Positions 43,478-52,701 of a stretch of 64,000 nucleotides of DNA are shown piece after piece; position 1 is the first letter of the stretch; each line of letters opens with the position of its first letter. The translations under genes were made by a program, and so were the position numbers. Below the pieces are notes generated by a model. The model was not told the DNA's origin and searched no databases. It saw only the letters and a list, made by a program, of their open reading frames with translations. Origin of the DNA: Candidatus Eisenbergiella intestinipullorum (GTDB lineage Bacteria; Bacillota; Clostridia; Lachnospirales; Lachnospiraceae); NCBI GenBank assembly GCA_019119815.1, contig DWWH01000062.1, forward strand, positions 1 through 64,000, given 5' to 3'.

Positions 43478-44052
43478 TTGGCGTTGCCCTCCTTTTTGCC
43501 GGCGGAAAGAGTGAAAAAGGTACGAAGAATCCCATAAATGGCGCAGGCGAGGATGATCCACAGAACATTGACGTCAAAGAACCAGGAAGCGCAGAAGGCC
43601 GCCGCCATGACGAGAACGGACAGGATGCCGCTCTCTTTGTAGACGCTGCCGCACAGGTTGACGGTCACATCCGCGATGACTGCGGCGATCCCGGACTGCA
43701 TGCCTTTCAGAACGGCCGCCACGATGAGATTTTCCCGGAAGGCCGTGTAGCACAGGGAGATCAGGGAGATGATCACGAAGGGAGGGATGATGGTCCCCAG
43801 GACCGCGATCAGGGTCCCGATGATCCCCGCTGTCCGGTAGCCCACCAGGATCGCCGCATTGACGGCGACCGCACCGGGCGCCGACTGGGCGATGGCGGCC
43901 AGGTTCAGCATTTCCTTTTCCTCGATCCAGTGAAGCTCGTCGGTAAATTTTTTCTTTAAGAGCGAGATGATGACGTAGCCGCCTCCGAAGGTAAAGCTGC
44001 TGATCGTCAGAGTGGAGAGGAACAGGGTGAGATATTTTTTCCTTTTTTCCAT
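43474..44052 (-). CDS. Chromate transporter, half protein A
   Basis: Partner CHR-family half-transporter of 192 residues. TISSFTFGGGYVIISLLKKKFTDEL and IAQSAPGAVAVNAAILVGYRTAG are the conserved FGGG and APG motifs. It is the first gene of the pair, divergent from the LysR gene, which is the likely regulator. The start is at 44052, 120 nt from the LysR start. Confidence 0.9.
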   Translation of the reverse strand: MEKRKKYLTLFLSTLTISSFTFGGGYVIISLLKKKFTDELHWIEEKEMLNLAAIAQSAPGAVAVNAAILVGYRTAGIIGTLIAVLGTIIPPFVIISLISLCYTAFRENLIVAAVLKGMQSGIAAVIADVTVNLCGSVYKESGILSVLVMAAAFCASWFFDVNVLWIILACAIYGILRTFFTLSAGKKEGNAK

Positions 44053-44138
44053 TTGAAGCTCCCATGCCTTTCTTTTTTTTATGCTTTCACCATACCCCTT
44101 GCTGACTTATTTGTAAAATACTATAATATAATAAAGTT

Positions 44139-44148
44139 AATAGCTATT
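44139..44148. promoter_or_regulatory. Possible LysR box
   Basis: AATAGCTATT is a perfect palindrome within an AT-rich stretch (44110-44165) between the divergent chromate-transporter and LysR genes, the usual place for autoregulated LysR binding. Confidence 0.45.
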
Positions 44149-44172
44149 TATATATACAAAGGGGGAAACCGC

Positions 44173-45078
44173 ATGACGCTTCGGCATTTGAAGATTTTTC
44201 TGGCAGTTTATGAAACGGGAAGCACGACGGCCGCCGCAGAGGAGCTGCTGATCGCTCAGCCGTCGGTGAGCGTGGCCGTAAAGGAATTGGAGGAGCACTA
44301 TGGGGTCCGGGTGTTTGAACGGATGGCGAAGCGTCTGTATGTGACGCAGGCGGGACAGGAACTGTACCAGTACGCCAGACATCTGGTGAGCCTGTTTGAG
44401 GAGACGGAGGATGCCATGAAGAGCCTCGGAACATCGGGCACGCTCCGGGTGGGAAGCAGCGTCACCATCGGCAATTATTTTCTCCCGGGCTATATCCGCT
44501 CCTTTCAGCGGGAATTTCCGCAGGTGCGCGTGCGGGTGACGGTGGAGAATACGGACACCATAGAAGGCCTTCTTCTGGAGAACGGCATCGACCTGGGGCT
44601 GGTGGAAGGGCGGGTGCACAGCCCGTTTCTGGTACAGCTTCCTTACCGGAAGGACCGGCTGGTCATGATCTGTTCACCGGAGCATCCTTATGCATCTTAT
44701 AAGAGCATCGTGCCGGAGGTTCTGGCGGCCGAGGATGTGCTGCTGCGGGAAAAAGGGAGCGCGGTCAGAGAGCTGTTCGACATCCGCATGGCGGAAGCAG
44801 GGCTGGAGATCGAGCCGCTCTGGGAAAGCGTCAGCACACGTGCGCTCATCGGGGCGGTAAAGGAGAACATGGGCGTTTCCGTGCTCCCCTATTACCTGGT
44901 GGAGGAAGAGATAAAGCGAAGGGAAGTGCGCGCAGTCGCTGTGGAGCGGGTGGATTTTGACAGGGATTTCAGCATCGTCTACCATAAAAATAAGTATCAT
45001 TCCAGAGCGTTTGACGCATTTGTGAGGATCTGCAGCAGCTGTCCGGTCGGTGACGGTCATCCTCTGACCGGTACATAA
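44173..45078 (+). CDS. LysR family transcriptional regulator
   Basis: Regulator of 301 residues. The N-terminal winged helix-turn-helix is LRHLKIFLAVYETGSTTAAAEELLIAQPSVSVAVKELEEHYGVRVFER, followed by the linker helix and the two-lobed effector domain (TLRVGSSVTIGNYFLPGYIRSF). The start at 44173 follows AAAGGGGG. It is divergent from the chromate-transporter pair, its probable target. The effector is unknown. Confidence 0.93.
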   Translation: MTLRHLKIFLAVYETGSTTAAAEELLIAQPSVSVAVKELEEHYGVRVFERMAKRLYVTQAGQELYQYARHLVSLFEETEDAMKSLGTSGTLRVGSSVTIGNYFLPGYIRSFQREFPQVRVRVTVENTDTIEGLLLENGIDLGLVEGRVHSPFLVQLPYRKDRLVMICSPEHPYASYKSIVPEVLAAEDVLLREKGSAVRELFDIRMAEAGLEIEPLWESVSTRALIGAVKENMGVSVLPYYLVEEEIKRREVRAVAVERVDFDRDFSIVYHKNKYHSRAFDAFVRICSSCPVGDGHPLTGT

Positions 45079-45102
45079 GGAAGGAGAGGATCCACAGGGG
45101 GA

Positions 45103-45131
45103 TTGAAAGAATGCGGCCTCCGGTATACAAT
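45103..45131 (+). promoter_or_regulatory. Promoter of the GntR-GH43 unit
   Basis: TTGAAA (45103-45108), a 17-bp spacer and TACAAT (45126-45131). ATGATATGTCAT (45140-45151), a short palindrome, lies just downstream and might be an operator. Confidence 0.7.
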
Positions 45132-45172
45132 GGCTGTAATGATATGTCATTTGCAGAACACAGGAGGACGGG

Positions 45173-46276
45173 ATGAAGCAGCAGCCGCTTTACGAGATGA
45201 TATACAGGGAGATCCTCGGCGGGATCGAGGACGGAAGCTATGGGCCGGGAGACCGGATCCCTTCGGAGAAGGAGCTGTCGGAAAAATACCGGGTCAGCCG
45301 GATCACCAGCAAGAAAGCCCTGGAAATGCTGGCAGAGGAAGGGAAGATCATCCGGATGGCGGGAAAGGGTTCCTTTGTTGCCGGAAAAGAGAGGCGGGGC
45401 GAATGGGAAAAGGACAGTCGGGCAGGAAGGGCGAAAAAGCTGGTTGGCGTCATCATGGACGGATTCGGCCCCAGCTTCGGCTGTGAGCTTCTGGTGAATC
45501 TGGAGCTGGAATGCAGGAGACAGGGCTTTCTCATGCTGCTGCGGTGTACGAACGGGAACATGGAGGAAGAGGTCAGGGCGCTTGATGAGCTGCTTTCTGC
45601 CGGAGCGGACGGGATCCTCATCATGTGCGTGCACGATGAGAACTATAACTCCCGGGTCCTGCGGCTGGTCGTGGAGCATTTCCCGGTCGTGACGCTGGAC
45701 AGGCAGCTGAAGGGGATTCCGGTTCCCTTTGTGGGAACGGATAATGAAGCGGCGGCAAAGGAGCTGGCGGACTGGCTTCTGGACAGAGGCTTTCACTCCA
45801 TCTGTCTGGCGACACATTTTTCAAGGGATACCTCTACGATCGAAGAACGGCAGAACGGACTGCGCAGGGCCTGCCATGACCGGGGAATGATCGCGGATGA
45901 ATCTCTCTGGATCACGGATCTGTGCGCGACCCTTCCGGGCAGCAGGTCCGAGGAAAACCGGGAGCGGGATGCGGAACATATCATGGATTTCCTGGAGCGG
46001 CATCCACAGATCGATTCCTTTTTTGCGGTGGAATACGGGATCGCAGAGATGATATACCGCTGCCTGTGCGTAAAGAAGCTTCAGGACAGATACCCGGTAG
46101 TCTGCTTTGACAGCCCGGGCGACGTCATGCCTGGCAGAACGTTTACCCATGTCAGACAGGATGAGAAGACGATCGGGGAAACAGGAGTCAGGCTGCTGGC
46201 GGAGGCGATGGAAAAAAAGGAGGCCCCCAAAAAGGTCCTCGTCCCTTACCGTATTGTGGAAGCGGAGAAAAGATAA
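45173..46276 (+). CDS. GntR-LacI hybrid transcriptional regulator
   Basis: Sugar-type regulator of 367 residues. The N-terminal GntR winged helix includes YEMIYREILGGIEDGSYGPGDRIPSEKELSEKYRVSRITSKKALEML. The C-terminal periplasmic-binding-protein-like domain of LacI/AraR type includes VGVIMDGFGPSFGCELL and FVGTDNEAAAKELADWLLDRGF. The design resembles the arabinose repressor AraR. It is followed 15 nt later by a glycoside hydrolase, so it probably senses the sugar released. GGAGG precedes the ATG. Confidence 0.92.
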   Translation: MKQQPLYEMIYREILGGIEDGSYGPGDRIPSEKELSEKYRVSRITSKKALEMLAEEGKIIRMAGKGSFVAGKERRGEWEKDSRAGRAKKLVGVIMDGFGPSFGCELLVNLELECRRQGFLMLLRCTNGNMEEEVRALDELLSAGADGILIMCVHDENYNSRVLRLVVEHFPVVTLDRQLKGIPVPFVGTDNEAAAKELADWLLDRGFHSICLATHFSRDTSTIEERQNGLRRACHDRGMIADESLWITDLCATLPGSRSEENRERDAEHIMDFLERHPQIDSFFAVEYGIAEMIYRCLCVKKLQDRYPVVCFDSPGDVMPGRTFTHVRQDEKTIGETGVRLLAEAMEKKEAPKKVLVPYRIVEAEKR

Positions 46277-46291
46277 GAAGGAGAGAAAAAC

Positions 46292-47224
46292 ATGGGAAAG
46301 AACAACCGACTGATCAACGGAGAGATCTGGTATGATACCGACGGAAATGTGATCCATGCACACGGCGGGCACATGCTCTTTTGGGAGGGGCAGTGGTACT
46401 GGTACGGAGAAAACAGAACGGGAAACCGGTATGTGAGCATATACCGGTCCGAAGACCTCATAAACTGGACCTTCTGCGGCCATGCGCTGACCACGGATTC
46501 ACCGACGGCAGATCACCGTGTGCGGACGGACCGGAAGCTGAAGACGGCGGAGGGCGGAAAGATCAATGTGGAGCGTCCGAAGGTGCTTTACTGTGAAAAG
46601 ACGAAGCAGTTTGTCATGTGGATGCATGTGGAAAACGGAAAGGATTATCATGATGCGGCCTGTGGCGTGGCGGTCTGCGATAGGCCGGACGGGGTCTTTA
46701 CCTACCTGGGATGCTTTAATCCCTTCGGATATATGTCCCGGGACTGCACGCTGTTTCAGGACAGGGACGGGACGGCATATTTTATCTCCGCCTCCCGTGA
46801 CAATGCGGACCTGCACATGTACCGCCTGACGGAGGATTATCTGAACGTGGACTGTCTGGTACATAAGCTGTGGCAGGGAGAATACCGGGAAGCTCCTGCG
46901 GTGATGGAGCGAAACGGAAAGTATTACATGTTCTCTTCCTATTGTACGGGATGGGCGCCCAACCAGTGCCGTTATGCCGTCTCCGACAGCATGGAGGGGC
47001 GCTGGAGCACGCTGACGGACATCGCAGATGAGGTGACCTACCGCACGCAGCCCGCCTTCATCCTGCCGGTGGGAGAGGGAGAGGACACCGTTTATTATTA
47101 TGTATCGGACCGCTGGAACGGGAAGGATTATGATGACTCCAGATATGTGATCCTGCCTTTGTCCTTTACGCAGGACGGAGCTCCCGTGATGGAGTACACG
47201 CAGGAATTCTGCCCGAAGCTGTAA
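46292..47224 (+). CDS. Glycoside hydrolase, GH43-like beta-propeller
   Basis: Cytoplasmic protein of 310 residues with no signal peptide. Repeats of five-bladed propeller type are seen: IHAHGGHMLFWEGQWYWYGE, KFVMWMHVE-like strands, DCTLFQDRDGTAYFISAS, EAPAVMERNGKYYMFSS. The HAHGG...YWYGE start and EAP motif recall GH43 members acting on galactan or arabinan side chains; subfamily and linkage cannot be fixed. It is in an operon with the GntR regulator and has AAGGAG before the ATG. Confidence 0.82.
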   Translation: MGKNNRLINGEIWYDTDGNVIHAHGGHMLFWEGQWYWYGENRTGNRYVSIYRSEDLINWTFCGHALTTDSPTADHRVRTDRKLKTAEGGKINVERPKVLYCEKTKQFVMWMHVENGKDYHDAACGVAVCDRPDGVFTYLGCFNPFGYMSRDCTLFQDRDGTAYFISASRDNADLHMYRLTEDYLNVDCLVHKLWQGEYREAPAVMERNGKYYMFSSYCTGWAPNQCRYAVSDSMEGRWSTLTDIADEVTYRTQPAFILPVGEGEDTVYYYVSDRWNGKDYDDSRYVILPLSFTQDGAPVMEYTQEFCPKL

Positions 47225-47317
47225 AGCCGACGGCTGTGATCCGGCCGTGGCCGCGCAGACCGTACAAAGGCGGAACGGCGGCCGGAACGGAAATGCCGCC
47301 TGTCCCGTCGGGAAGCT

Positions 47318-48385
47318 TCAATCCTGCCGGGCGCGGTCTGTCCACAGAGCAGCGGCCAGAGCGGCAAACGCACCGGTCAGCTTGGCGGCGATCAGGGGAC
47401 CGGTCAGATCGGGAGAAACGCCCATGGTGAAGGCGATATGTGCGCCCATCAGGGAGGCGGCGCTCACCAGATAGGCGGATACGGCCACCCGGCCTCGGGG
47501 ATTCGTATCCTTCAGCATGGTGAGGGCGGGAAGAACGCTGACGGTCCCGATGAGAATGGCGGTCACTGCCGTTTCATCCAGCCTGAGCAGCCGTCCGGCC
47601 TTCTGCAGGGGAACGCGCAGAAGCCGCTGCAGAAACAGGGCTGCGGGCAGGCTTCCCAGCATGACCACGCAGATGGAGGAAACGGTCTGCATGGCATCCA
47701 TGACCGGCGTGAAGAAGGGGCTTTCCAGATCCAGAAGATACAGGACCGCCCCGGCCGTGAGTCCCAGGGTGATGAGAACCTTCAGCGCGCGCACGAACAG
47801 ACGGAAGCAGGAGAGGACCCGTCCGGGCCGTTTCCACAGTCCGAGAACCAGAAGCAGGGCGCAGACGAGCAGGACGGCCAGCCTGCGGACCAGCAGCAGG
47901 GGAGAAAAGCCGAAGAGGAGCCCGCCTGCCAGAAAGCCTACGGGCATGGTGATCAGTCCGAGGATGATGCCCTTGAGAAAATAGCCGCTGTCTCCCTCTT
48001 CTATGACGCCGATGCCGACAGGCAGCGTGAAGGTGAGAGTGCAGCCGAACACGGCCCCGACGATGATGCCGAAATATCCGCCCCATTCCGGCACGTCGGC
48101 AAGCTGCATGGCGAGCTGATAGCCTCCCATGTCGATGGCAAAAAGGCCGCCCGCCAGCGCCGGGTCCGTCCCGAGAAAGCGGAGGAGCACAGCGAGCAGC
48201 TTTTCCAGAAGCAGGGAAAGGGACGGGGAAATGCAGATCATGCCCGCCATGGAAAGGGCGGTGGGGCCCAGCAGCCGGAAGGCCTCTTCAAAGCGTTCCC
48301 CATATCCTTTTTTGTTTCCGGCAATACAGTCCAGACCGCCCAGTACGGCTGCGGCGGCAAAAATGCTCATGATGACCCGGTTCAT
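47318..48385 (-). CDS. eutH: Ethanolamine utilisation protein EutH
   Basis: Membrane protein of 355 residues with about ten hydrophobic segments. LGGLDCIAGNKKGYGERFEEAFRLLGPTALSMAGM and the following FAIDMGGYQLAMQLA are EutH signatures. EutH admits ethanolamine in acid conditions. No other eut gene or microcompartment gene is in the window, so it is an orphan here. The start at 48385 has AAGGAGG. It is divergent from the AEC carrier. Confidence 0.9.
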   Translation of the reverse strand: MNRVIMSIFAAAAVLGGLDCIAGNKKGYGERFEEAFRLLGPTALSMAGMICISPSLSLLLEKLLAVLLRFLGTDPALAGGLFAIDMGGYQLAMQLADVPEWGGYFGIIVGAVFGCTLTFTLPVGIGVIEEGDSGYFLKGIILGLITMPVGFLAGGLLFGFSPLLLVRRLAVLLVCALLLVLGLWKRPGRVLSCFRLFVRALKVLITLGLTAGAVLYLLDLESPFFTPVMDAMQTVSSICVVMLGSLPAALFLQRLLRVPLQKAGRLLRLDETAVTAILIGTVSVLPALTMLKDTNPRGRVAVSAYLVSAASLMGAHIAFTMGVSPDLTGPLIAAKLTGAFAALAAALWTDRARQD

Positions 48386-48510
48386 CGTATCCTCCTTACA
48401 GGTATGTTTTCCGGCGGCACAGAAGAAAAGCTGTTGCTTCCGGCCGGCCGCCTCCAGCTCATTATAGTCTGCGTGCGCCGGGGAAAGCAAGAGAAAGAAA
48501 CGAGGTAGAA

Positions 48511-49443
48511 ATGGAAATCAGTATTCTTCTTTTCTGGCAGATCTTATCCATGTTCCTGATGCTCCTTATGGGATTTGCTCTGGTGAAGGCAGGACTGCTT
48601 AAGGCGGGCGACAGCCGGGTGATCTCCGTGCTGCTGCTCTATCTGGCCCTTCCCTGTGCGATCCTAGATTCCTTTCAGGTGGAGCTTGACGGCAGCATCC
48701 TGAAAGGGCTTCTTCTGGCGCTTGCGGGAGCGGTATTCTGCCATGGGGTCCTTCTTCTTGGCACGGGCCTTTTGGGGAAGGTGCTGCACTTTACGCCGGT
48801 GGAAAAGGCATCGGTGATCTATTCCAACTCCAGCAATCTGATCATCCCGATCATCACCGCCGTGCTCGGCCCGGAATGGGTGGTGTATTCCACCGCCTAT
48901 GTGGGCGTACAGCTCCTGCTGCTGTGGACCCATGGAAAGATGCTCCTCTCCGGCCAAAAGGGCACGGATCTTCGGAAGATCCTCACGAACATCAACCTGC
49001 TTGCCGTTTTTGCCGGCATTTTTCTGTTCCTGACAGGTCTGCGCCTTCCGGAGGTGGTTTCGGACACCCTCCATTCCGTGGGAGCCATGGTGGCGCCTGC
49101 CAGCATGTTCATTGCCGGCATGCTGATCGCCGGCATGCGTCCGGAGCAGATCTTTAAAAATCCCAGGGCGTATCTGATCGTTTTCTTCCGCATGCTGTGT
49201 TTCCCGGCCGTGCTTCTGGTGCTTCTCGGCCTTTTGAAAACGGCTGCCGCAGGGAGCACGGCCGATGTGCAGACCATTTTCCTCATCACCCTGCTCGCCG
49301 CCATCACGCCGCCCGCCTCGTCGGTGATCCAGATGTCCCAGGTGTACGGCTGCGATTCGGAATATGCGGGCGTCATCAACGTGCTTTCCACGCTGGTCTG
49401 TATCATCACCATGCCTGCGGCGGTTTTCCTTTATCTGATGTAA
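48511..49443 (+). CDS. AEC family transporter (auxin-efflux-carrier type)
   Basis: Membrane protein of 310 residues with ten hydrophobic segments. LLMGFALVKAGLLKAGDSRVISVLLLYLALPCAIL and SNSSNLIIPIITAVLGPEWVVYS are AEC/PIN-like landmarks. The C-terminus reads AAITPPASSVIQMSQVYGCDSEYAGVINVLSTLVCIITMP. Members carry organic acids such as malate; the substrate here is unknown. It is divergent from eutH. Confidence 0.9.
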   Translation: MEISILLFWQILSMFLMLLMGFALVKAGLLKAGDSRVISVLLLYLALPCAILDSFQVELDGSILKGLLLALAGAVFCHGVLLLGTGLLGKVLHFTPVEKASVIYSNSSNLIIPIITAVLGPEWVVYSTAYVGVQLLLLWTHGKMLLSGQKGTDLRKILTNINLLAVFAGIFLFLTGLRLPEVVSDTLHSVGAMVAPASMFIAGMLIAGMRPEQIFKNPRAYLIVFFRMLCFPAVLLVLLGLLKTAAAGSTADVQTIFLITLLAAITPPASSVIQMSQVYGCDSEYAGVINVLSTLVCIITMPAAVFLYLM

Positions 49444-49558
49444 GGACGGCATTTTTCTTCTCTGCTCCGGCGAGTGCATAAACCGCCGGACTCCTTCACA
49501 TACTATGTCCATAAACGGGCGGGAGAACGCGGAGAAGCCCGCCGGAAACGGAGCGGAT

Positions 49559-50014
49559 ATGGACGAAAAACAGAAAAAGGAATATCAACAGTATGTCAGC
49601 AGGGTCACGCCGACCCATAACCTGTTGCTGCAGATGGGAAAGGCGTTCGTGACAGGAGGCGCGATCTGCGTTATCGGTCAGGGCATCCTCAATGCCTGCG
49701 CCGCTCTGGGACTTGACCGGGAAGCGTCGGGGAGCTGGTCGGCGGTCCTTCTGATCCTTTTCAGCGTCATCCTGACCGGCTTCAACCTCTACCCTTCCAT
49801 TGTGAAGTGGGGCGGAGCGGGAGCTCTGGTGCCGATCACGGGCTTTGCCAACTCTGTGGCGGCTCCTGCCATCGAATTCAAAAAAGAGGGACAGGTGTTC
49901 GGCGTCGGCTGCAAGATCTTCACCATCGCCGGACCGGTGATTCTGTTTGGGATCGTGACTTCCTGGGCGCTTGGCGTGATCTACTGGCTGGGGAAGACAG
50001 CGGGGATATTTTAG
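49559..50014 (+). CDS. spoVAC: Stage V sporulation protein AC
   Basis: Membrane component of the SpoVA dipicolinate channel, 151 residues. GKAFVTGGAICVIGQGILNACAALGL and GAGALVPITGFANSVAAPAIEFKKEGQVFGVGCKIF are the SpoVAC signature. SpoVAC is thought to be a mechanosensitive channel during germination in Bacillus. The start at 49559 has GGAG 6 nt upstream; the earlier ATG at 49505 lacks a ribosome site. It is separated from spoVAB by 7.3 kb and from spoVAD by 2.8 kb, in contrast to the usual operon. Confidence 0.93.
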   Translation: MDEKQKKEYQQYVSRVTPTHNLLLQMGKAFVTGGAICVIGQGILNACAALGLDREASGSWSAVLLILFSVILTGFNLYPSIVKWGGAGALVPITGFANSVAAPAIEFKKEGQVFGVGCKIFTIAGPVILFGIVTSWALGVIYWLGKTAGIF

Positions 50015-50077
50015 ACGGAATGCACCGTCTCTGCGCCGCGGCAGCCGGGCAGGGGGAAGCGCTTCCTGCGTCCGGAT

Positions 50078-50106
50078 TTGACAGCGAAAGAAAGAAGAGG
50101 TATTTT
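50078..50106 (+). promoter_or_regulatory. Promoter of the sugar O-acetyltransferase gene
   Basis: TTGACA (50078-50083), a 17-bp spacer and TATTTT (50101-50106). Confidence 0.7.
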
Positions 50107-50206
50107 GAAAAAAGGACGGGCAGAGAGGCGCTGCACTGTCTGCCCGCCGGCCGCGGCAGCCGGATAAAAGAAGCGGCACAGGAACAGGAAAAGGGAGGTA
50201 CATAGT

Positions 50207-50866
50207 ATGGATTCCAGGGAAGCCAGAAAGAGAATGATGGAGGGCAGGATTTATCCGCCCGGAGATGAGGAGATCATGGCGGAGCAGGTGGTCTGCATGC
50301 AGAAGCTGTGGGAGTACAATCAGATCCAGCCGAAGGATATGGACAAACGGTTTGCAAAGCTGCAGGAGATGTTCGCCGAGATCGGGGAGGGCTGTTATAT
50401 CGAGCCGCCTCTGCATGCCAACTTCGGGGGAAAACATGTGCATTTCGGGAAAAATGTGTATGCGAACTATAATCTGACCATGGTGGACGATACCCATATT
50501 TATGTGGGGGATAATACCATGATCGGCCCCAATGTGACCATCGCTACGGCGGGGCATCCGATCGATCCGGCCCTGCGGAACGTACAGGCACAGTTCAATA
50601 TGGAGGTCCATATCGGAAGGAATGTGTGGATCGGCGGCGGCTGCGTCCTGCTGCCCGGTGTATCTGTGGGGGACAACACGGTCATCGGAGCGGGGAGCAT
50701 CGTGACGAAGGACATTCCGGCGGATGTGGTGGCTTACGGCAATCCGTGCCGGGTGATCCGCAGGATCGGAGAACACGACAGAAATTTTTATTACAGAGAC
50801 AGGAGAGTGGACGTGGAGGTGAGGGACGGATCGATCGAATCCCTGATCCCGGAAGAAGAAGGATAA
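50207..50866 (+). CDS. Sugar O-acetyltransferase (maltose/galactoside type)
   Basis: Left-handed beta-helix acetyltransferase of 219 residues like LacA/Maa. The N-terminal Mac domain RKRMMEGRIYPPGDEEIMAEQ leads to hexapeptide repeats. FGKNVYANYNLTMVDDTHIYVGDNTMIGPNVTIATAGHP includes the catalytic histidine, and the repeats continue VWIGGGCVLLPGVSVGDNTVIGAGSIVTKDIPADVVAYGNPCRVIR. It acetylates a sugar hydroxyl; the acceptor is unknown. GGGAGG lies before the ATG. It converges on the amylase gene across a large hairpin. Confidence 0.93.
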   Translation: MDSREARKRMMEGRIYPPGDEEIMAEQVVCMQKLWEYNQIQPKDMDKRFAKLQEMFAEIGEGCYIEPPLHANFGGKHVHFGKNVYANYNLTMVDDTHIYVGDNTMIGPNVTIATAGHPIDPALRNVQAQFNMEVHIGRNVWIGGGCVLLPGVSVGDNTVIGAGSIVTKDIPADVVAYGNPCRVIRRIGEHDRNFYYRDRRVDVEVRDGSIESLIPEEEG

Positions 50867-50873
50867 GAGAAAG

Positions 50874-50917
50874 GGGCCGGAGCAGAGACGCCCGGATGGG
50901 CTTCTGTCCCGGCCCCC
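50874..50917. terminator. Large hairpin between acetyltransferase and amylase genes
   Basis: GGGGCCGG...CCGGCCCC with inner pairs GCAGA/TCTG and CGCCC/GGGC gives a long stem. It is a probable shared terminator for both converging genes. Confidence 0.7.
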
Positions 50918-50924
50918 GGTTTCG

Positions 50925-52385
50925 TTACGTTTCCGGAAGGCTGTCCGGTACCCAGACGGAAACGGAGCCGCCGCCCACAGGGAAGGCCGCGCTCCCGCAC
51001 TCATCCAGCATTACGGTCTGGCGCATGTTTCCCAGCGCGTCCCGGAAGGTACGGCCGGCAAAACGGGCTCCCATGCACATGGTCTTGCTGCCGCCGGGAC
51101 CGTCGGTCACGATGACGGCGCAGCCGGAACCGGGATGGGCGTCGTCTCCCAGACGGGTCCAGCCTACGATGTTGTAATCGTCAAAATAATCGATCTGCTC
51201 CCCATATGCTGTGTCCCTGCGAAGGCGCAGAAGAACGTCAAGCTGCGGCCCTACCGGCCCGATGCTGTCGTGGGGAATGCCGTAATAATCTCCGTAAAAG
51301 ACGCAGGGGATGCCGTCCCGGCGCAGAAGGATCAGCGCATAGGCGATGGGCTTAAACCATCCCTGCACCCAGGAGGAAAGTGCCTGCCCCGGCTGGGTAT
51401 CGTGATTGTCCACAAAGGTCACCGCCCGGTCGGGGCGCATGGCAGTCAGGGTGCCCTCAAAGATCCGGCTCATGTCAAAACAGCCGTTGCTGGAGGAAGC
51501 CTGAACGAAGTGGAAGTGCAGCGGCACGTCGAACAGCCGCATGACCAGGCCAGATTCGTCAAGGTAACGGACCAGGGAGCGCACGTTGGGACTCCAGTAT
51601 TCCCCCACGGAGGGAAGGCTCTTTCCTGTTTTTTTCCGAAGCTGCATGAGCCAGTGCGTGAAAAAGGGAAACCGGATATGCTTGACCGCATCCAGCCGGA
51701 AGCCGTCCACTCCTGTCATATTCAGATACCATTCGCCCCACCGGTCCAGCTCTGCCACCACCTCCGGATTGTTCATATCCAGATCGGCTCCCATCAGATA
51801 ATCATAGTTTCCATTTTCCGTATCCACCTCGTCATCCCATTCCTTGCCGGAAAACTGGAAGATCTCATGCCTTTTTCTCCGGTCGTCCCAGTCCACTCCG
51901 GTAAAATGCGTATGATTCCACTGAAAGCCGGAATATTTGTCGCCCCTTCCGGGAAAGCGGAAGCTGGTCCAGGCCGAGATCTCCTGAACGGGCCCCTCCT
52001 CCTCGTTGCGGCTCTTCTCGTCGCAGCCTGCGGCGAGTACCGTTTCGCAGCCGTCTGCGCCCATTTTGTGATTGAGGACGATGTCTGCAAACACGGCAAT
52101 GCCGGCCTCCTGAAAGGCCCGGATGGCCGTAAGATATTCGTCCTTTGTGCCGTATTTGGTGGGGACGCTTCCTTTTTGATTGAATTCTCCCAGGTCATAA
52201 AGATCATAAACGCCGTAACCCACATCCGCTTTTCCCTGGGCTCCTTTGTAGGCGGGCGGCAGCCAGACCTGGGAAATGCCGGCCTCCTTCAGACGGGGCG
52301 CGTCCGCCGCAGCCCGTCTCCAGTGCCCGGCGTCCTGAGGCAGATACCATTCAAAATACTGAAGCATGGTCTGATTGAAATCCAT
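50925..52385 (-). CDS. Alpha-amylase (GH13), cytoplasmic
   Basis: Alpha-amylase of 486 residues without signal peptide, of the bacterial liquefying type (GH13_5-like). TMLQYFEWYLPQDAGHWRRAA starts the barrel. Catalytic motifs are DIVLNHKMGADG, GFRLDAVKHIRF (nucleophile Asp), SVGEYWSP (acid Glu) and FVDNHDTQPG (transition-state Asp). The start at 52385 has GGAG about 6 nt upstream. It probably degrades internal maltodextrin or glycogen. Two palindromes between 52456 and 52499 lie in its upstream region. Confidence 0.93.
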   Translation of the reverse strand: MDFNQTMLQYFEWYLPQDAGHWRRAAADAPRLKEAGISQVWLPPAYKGAQGKADVGYGVYDLYDLGEFNQKGSVPTKYGTKDEYLTAIRAFQEAGIAVFADIVLNHKMGADGCETVLAAGCDEKSRNEEEGPVQEISAWTSFRFPGRGDKYSGFQWNHTHFTGVDWDDRRKRHEIFQFSGKEWDDEVDTENGNYDYLMGADLDMNNPEVVAELDRWGEWYLNMTGVDGFRLDAVKHIRFPFFTHWLMQLRKKTGKSLPSVGEYWSPNVRSLVRYLDESGLVMRLFDVPLHFHFVQASSSNGCFDMSRIFEGTLTAMRPDRAVTFVDNHDTQPGQALSSWVQGWFKPIAYALILLRRDGIPCVFYGDYYGIPHDSIGPVGPQLDVLLRLRRDTAYGEQIDYFDDYNIVGWTRLGDDAHPGSGCAVIVTDGPGGSKTMCMGARFAGRTFRDALGNMRQTVMLDECGSAAFPVGGGSVSVWVPDSLPET

Positions 52386-52455
52386 AAAAATCTCCATTCC
52401 GGAGCGCCGAAAAGCGCTGCCCTGCCGTGACAGGGACTGCGTCATGATTGTCTGA

Positions 52456-52499
52456 GCAGACAAACTGTCTGCCGCGCTCCTTTTGACAGACAGCTGTCT
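52456..52499. promoter_or_regulatory. Pair of palindromes upstream of the amylase gene
   Basis: GCAGACAAACTGTCTGC (52456-52472) and AGACAGCTGTCT (52488-52499) share the half-site AGACAG and lie 16 nt apart. They could be a double operator for a sugar-responsive repressor. The gap 52386-52701 holds nothing else besides the regions next to leader repeat copy 3. Confidence 0.55.
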
Positions 52500-52701
52500 T
52501 TTTGTGATGCTTTTTCGCGCAGGAAAAAACGTGCCCTGCGCAGCATGACATTATTTTAGCACAGAGGAAAGAAAACGGCATCAAAAACAGAAAACGCATA
52601 TTTTTTCCGGGAAAAGCGGATACTGGGAAGGGATATGTGTATGCAGCGGAAGCTGTTTGCGGCCCTGGCGCAGACGCCTTGGCGTGGAGATAAGAGTGAG
52701 G

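Noticed and set aside
42902..44052. Idea that the two chromate-transporter halves are one frameshifted full-length ChrA
   Set aside because: Each half has its own start with a 4-nt overlap and complete motifs, the normal two-gene short-chain arrangement.
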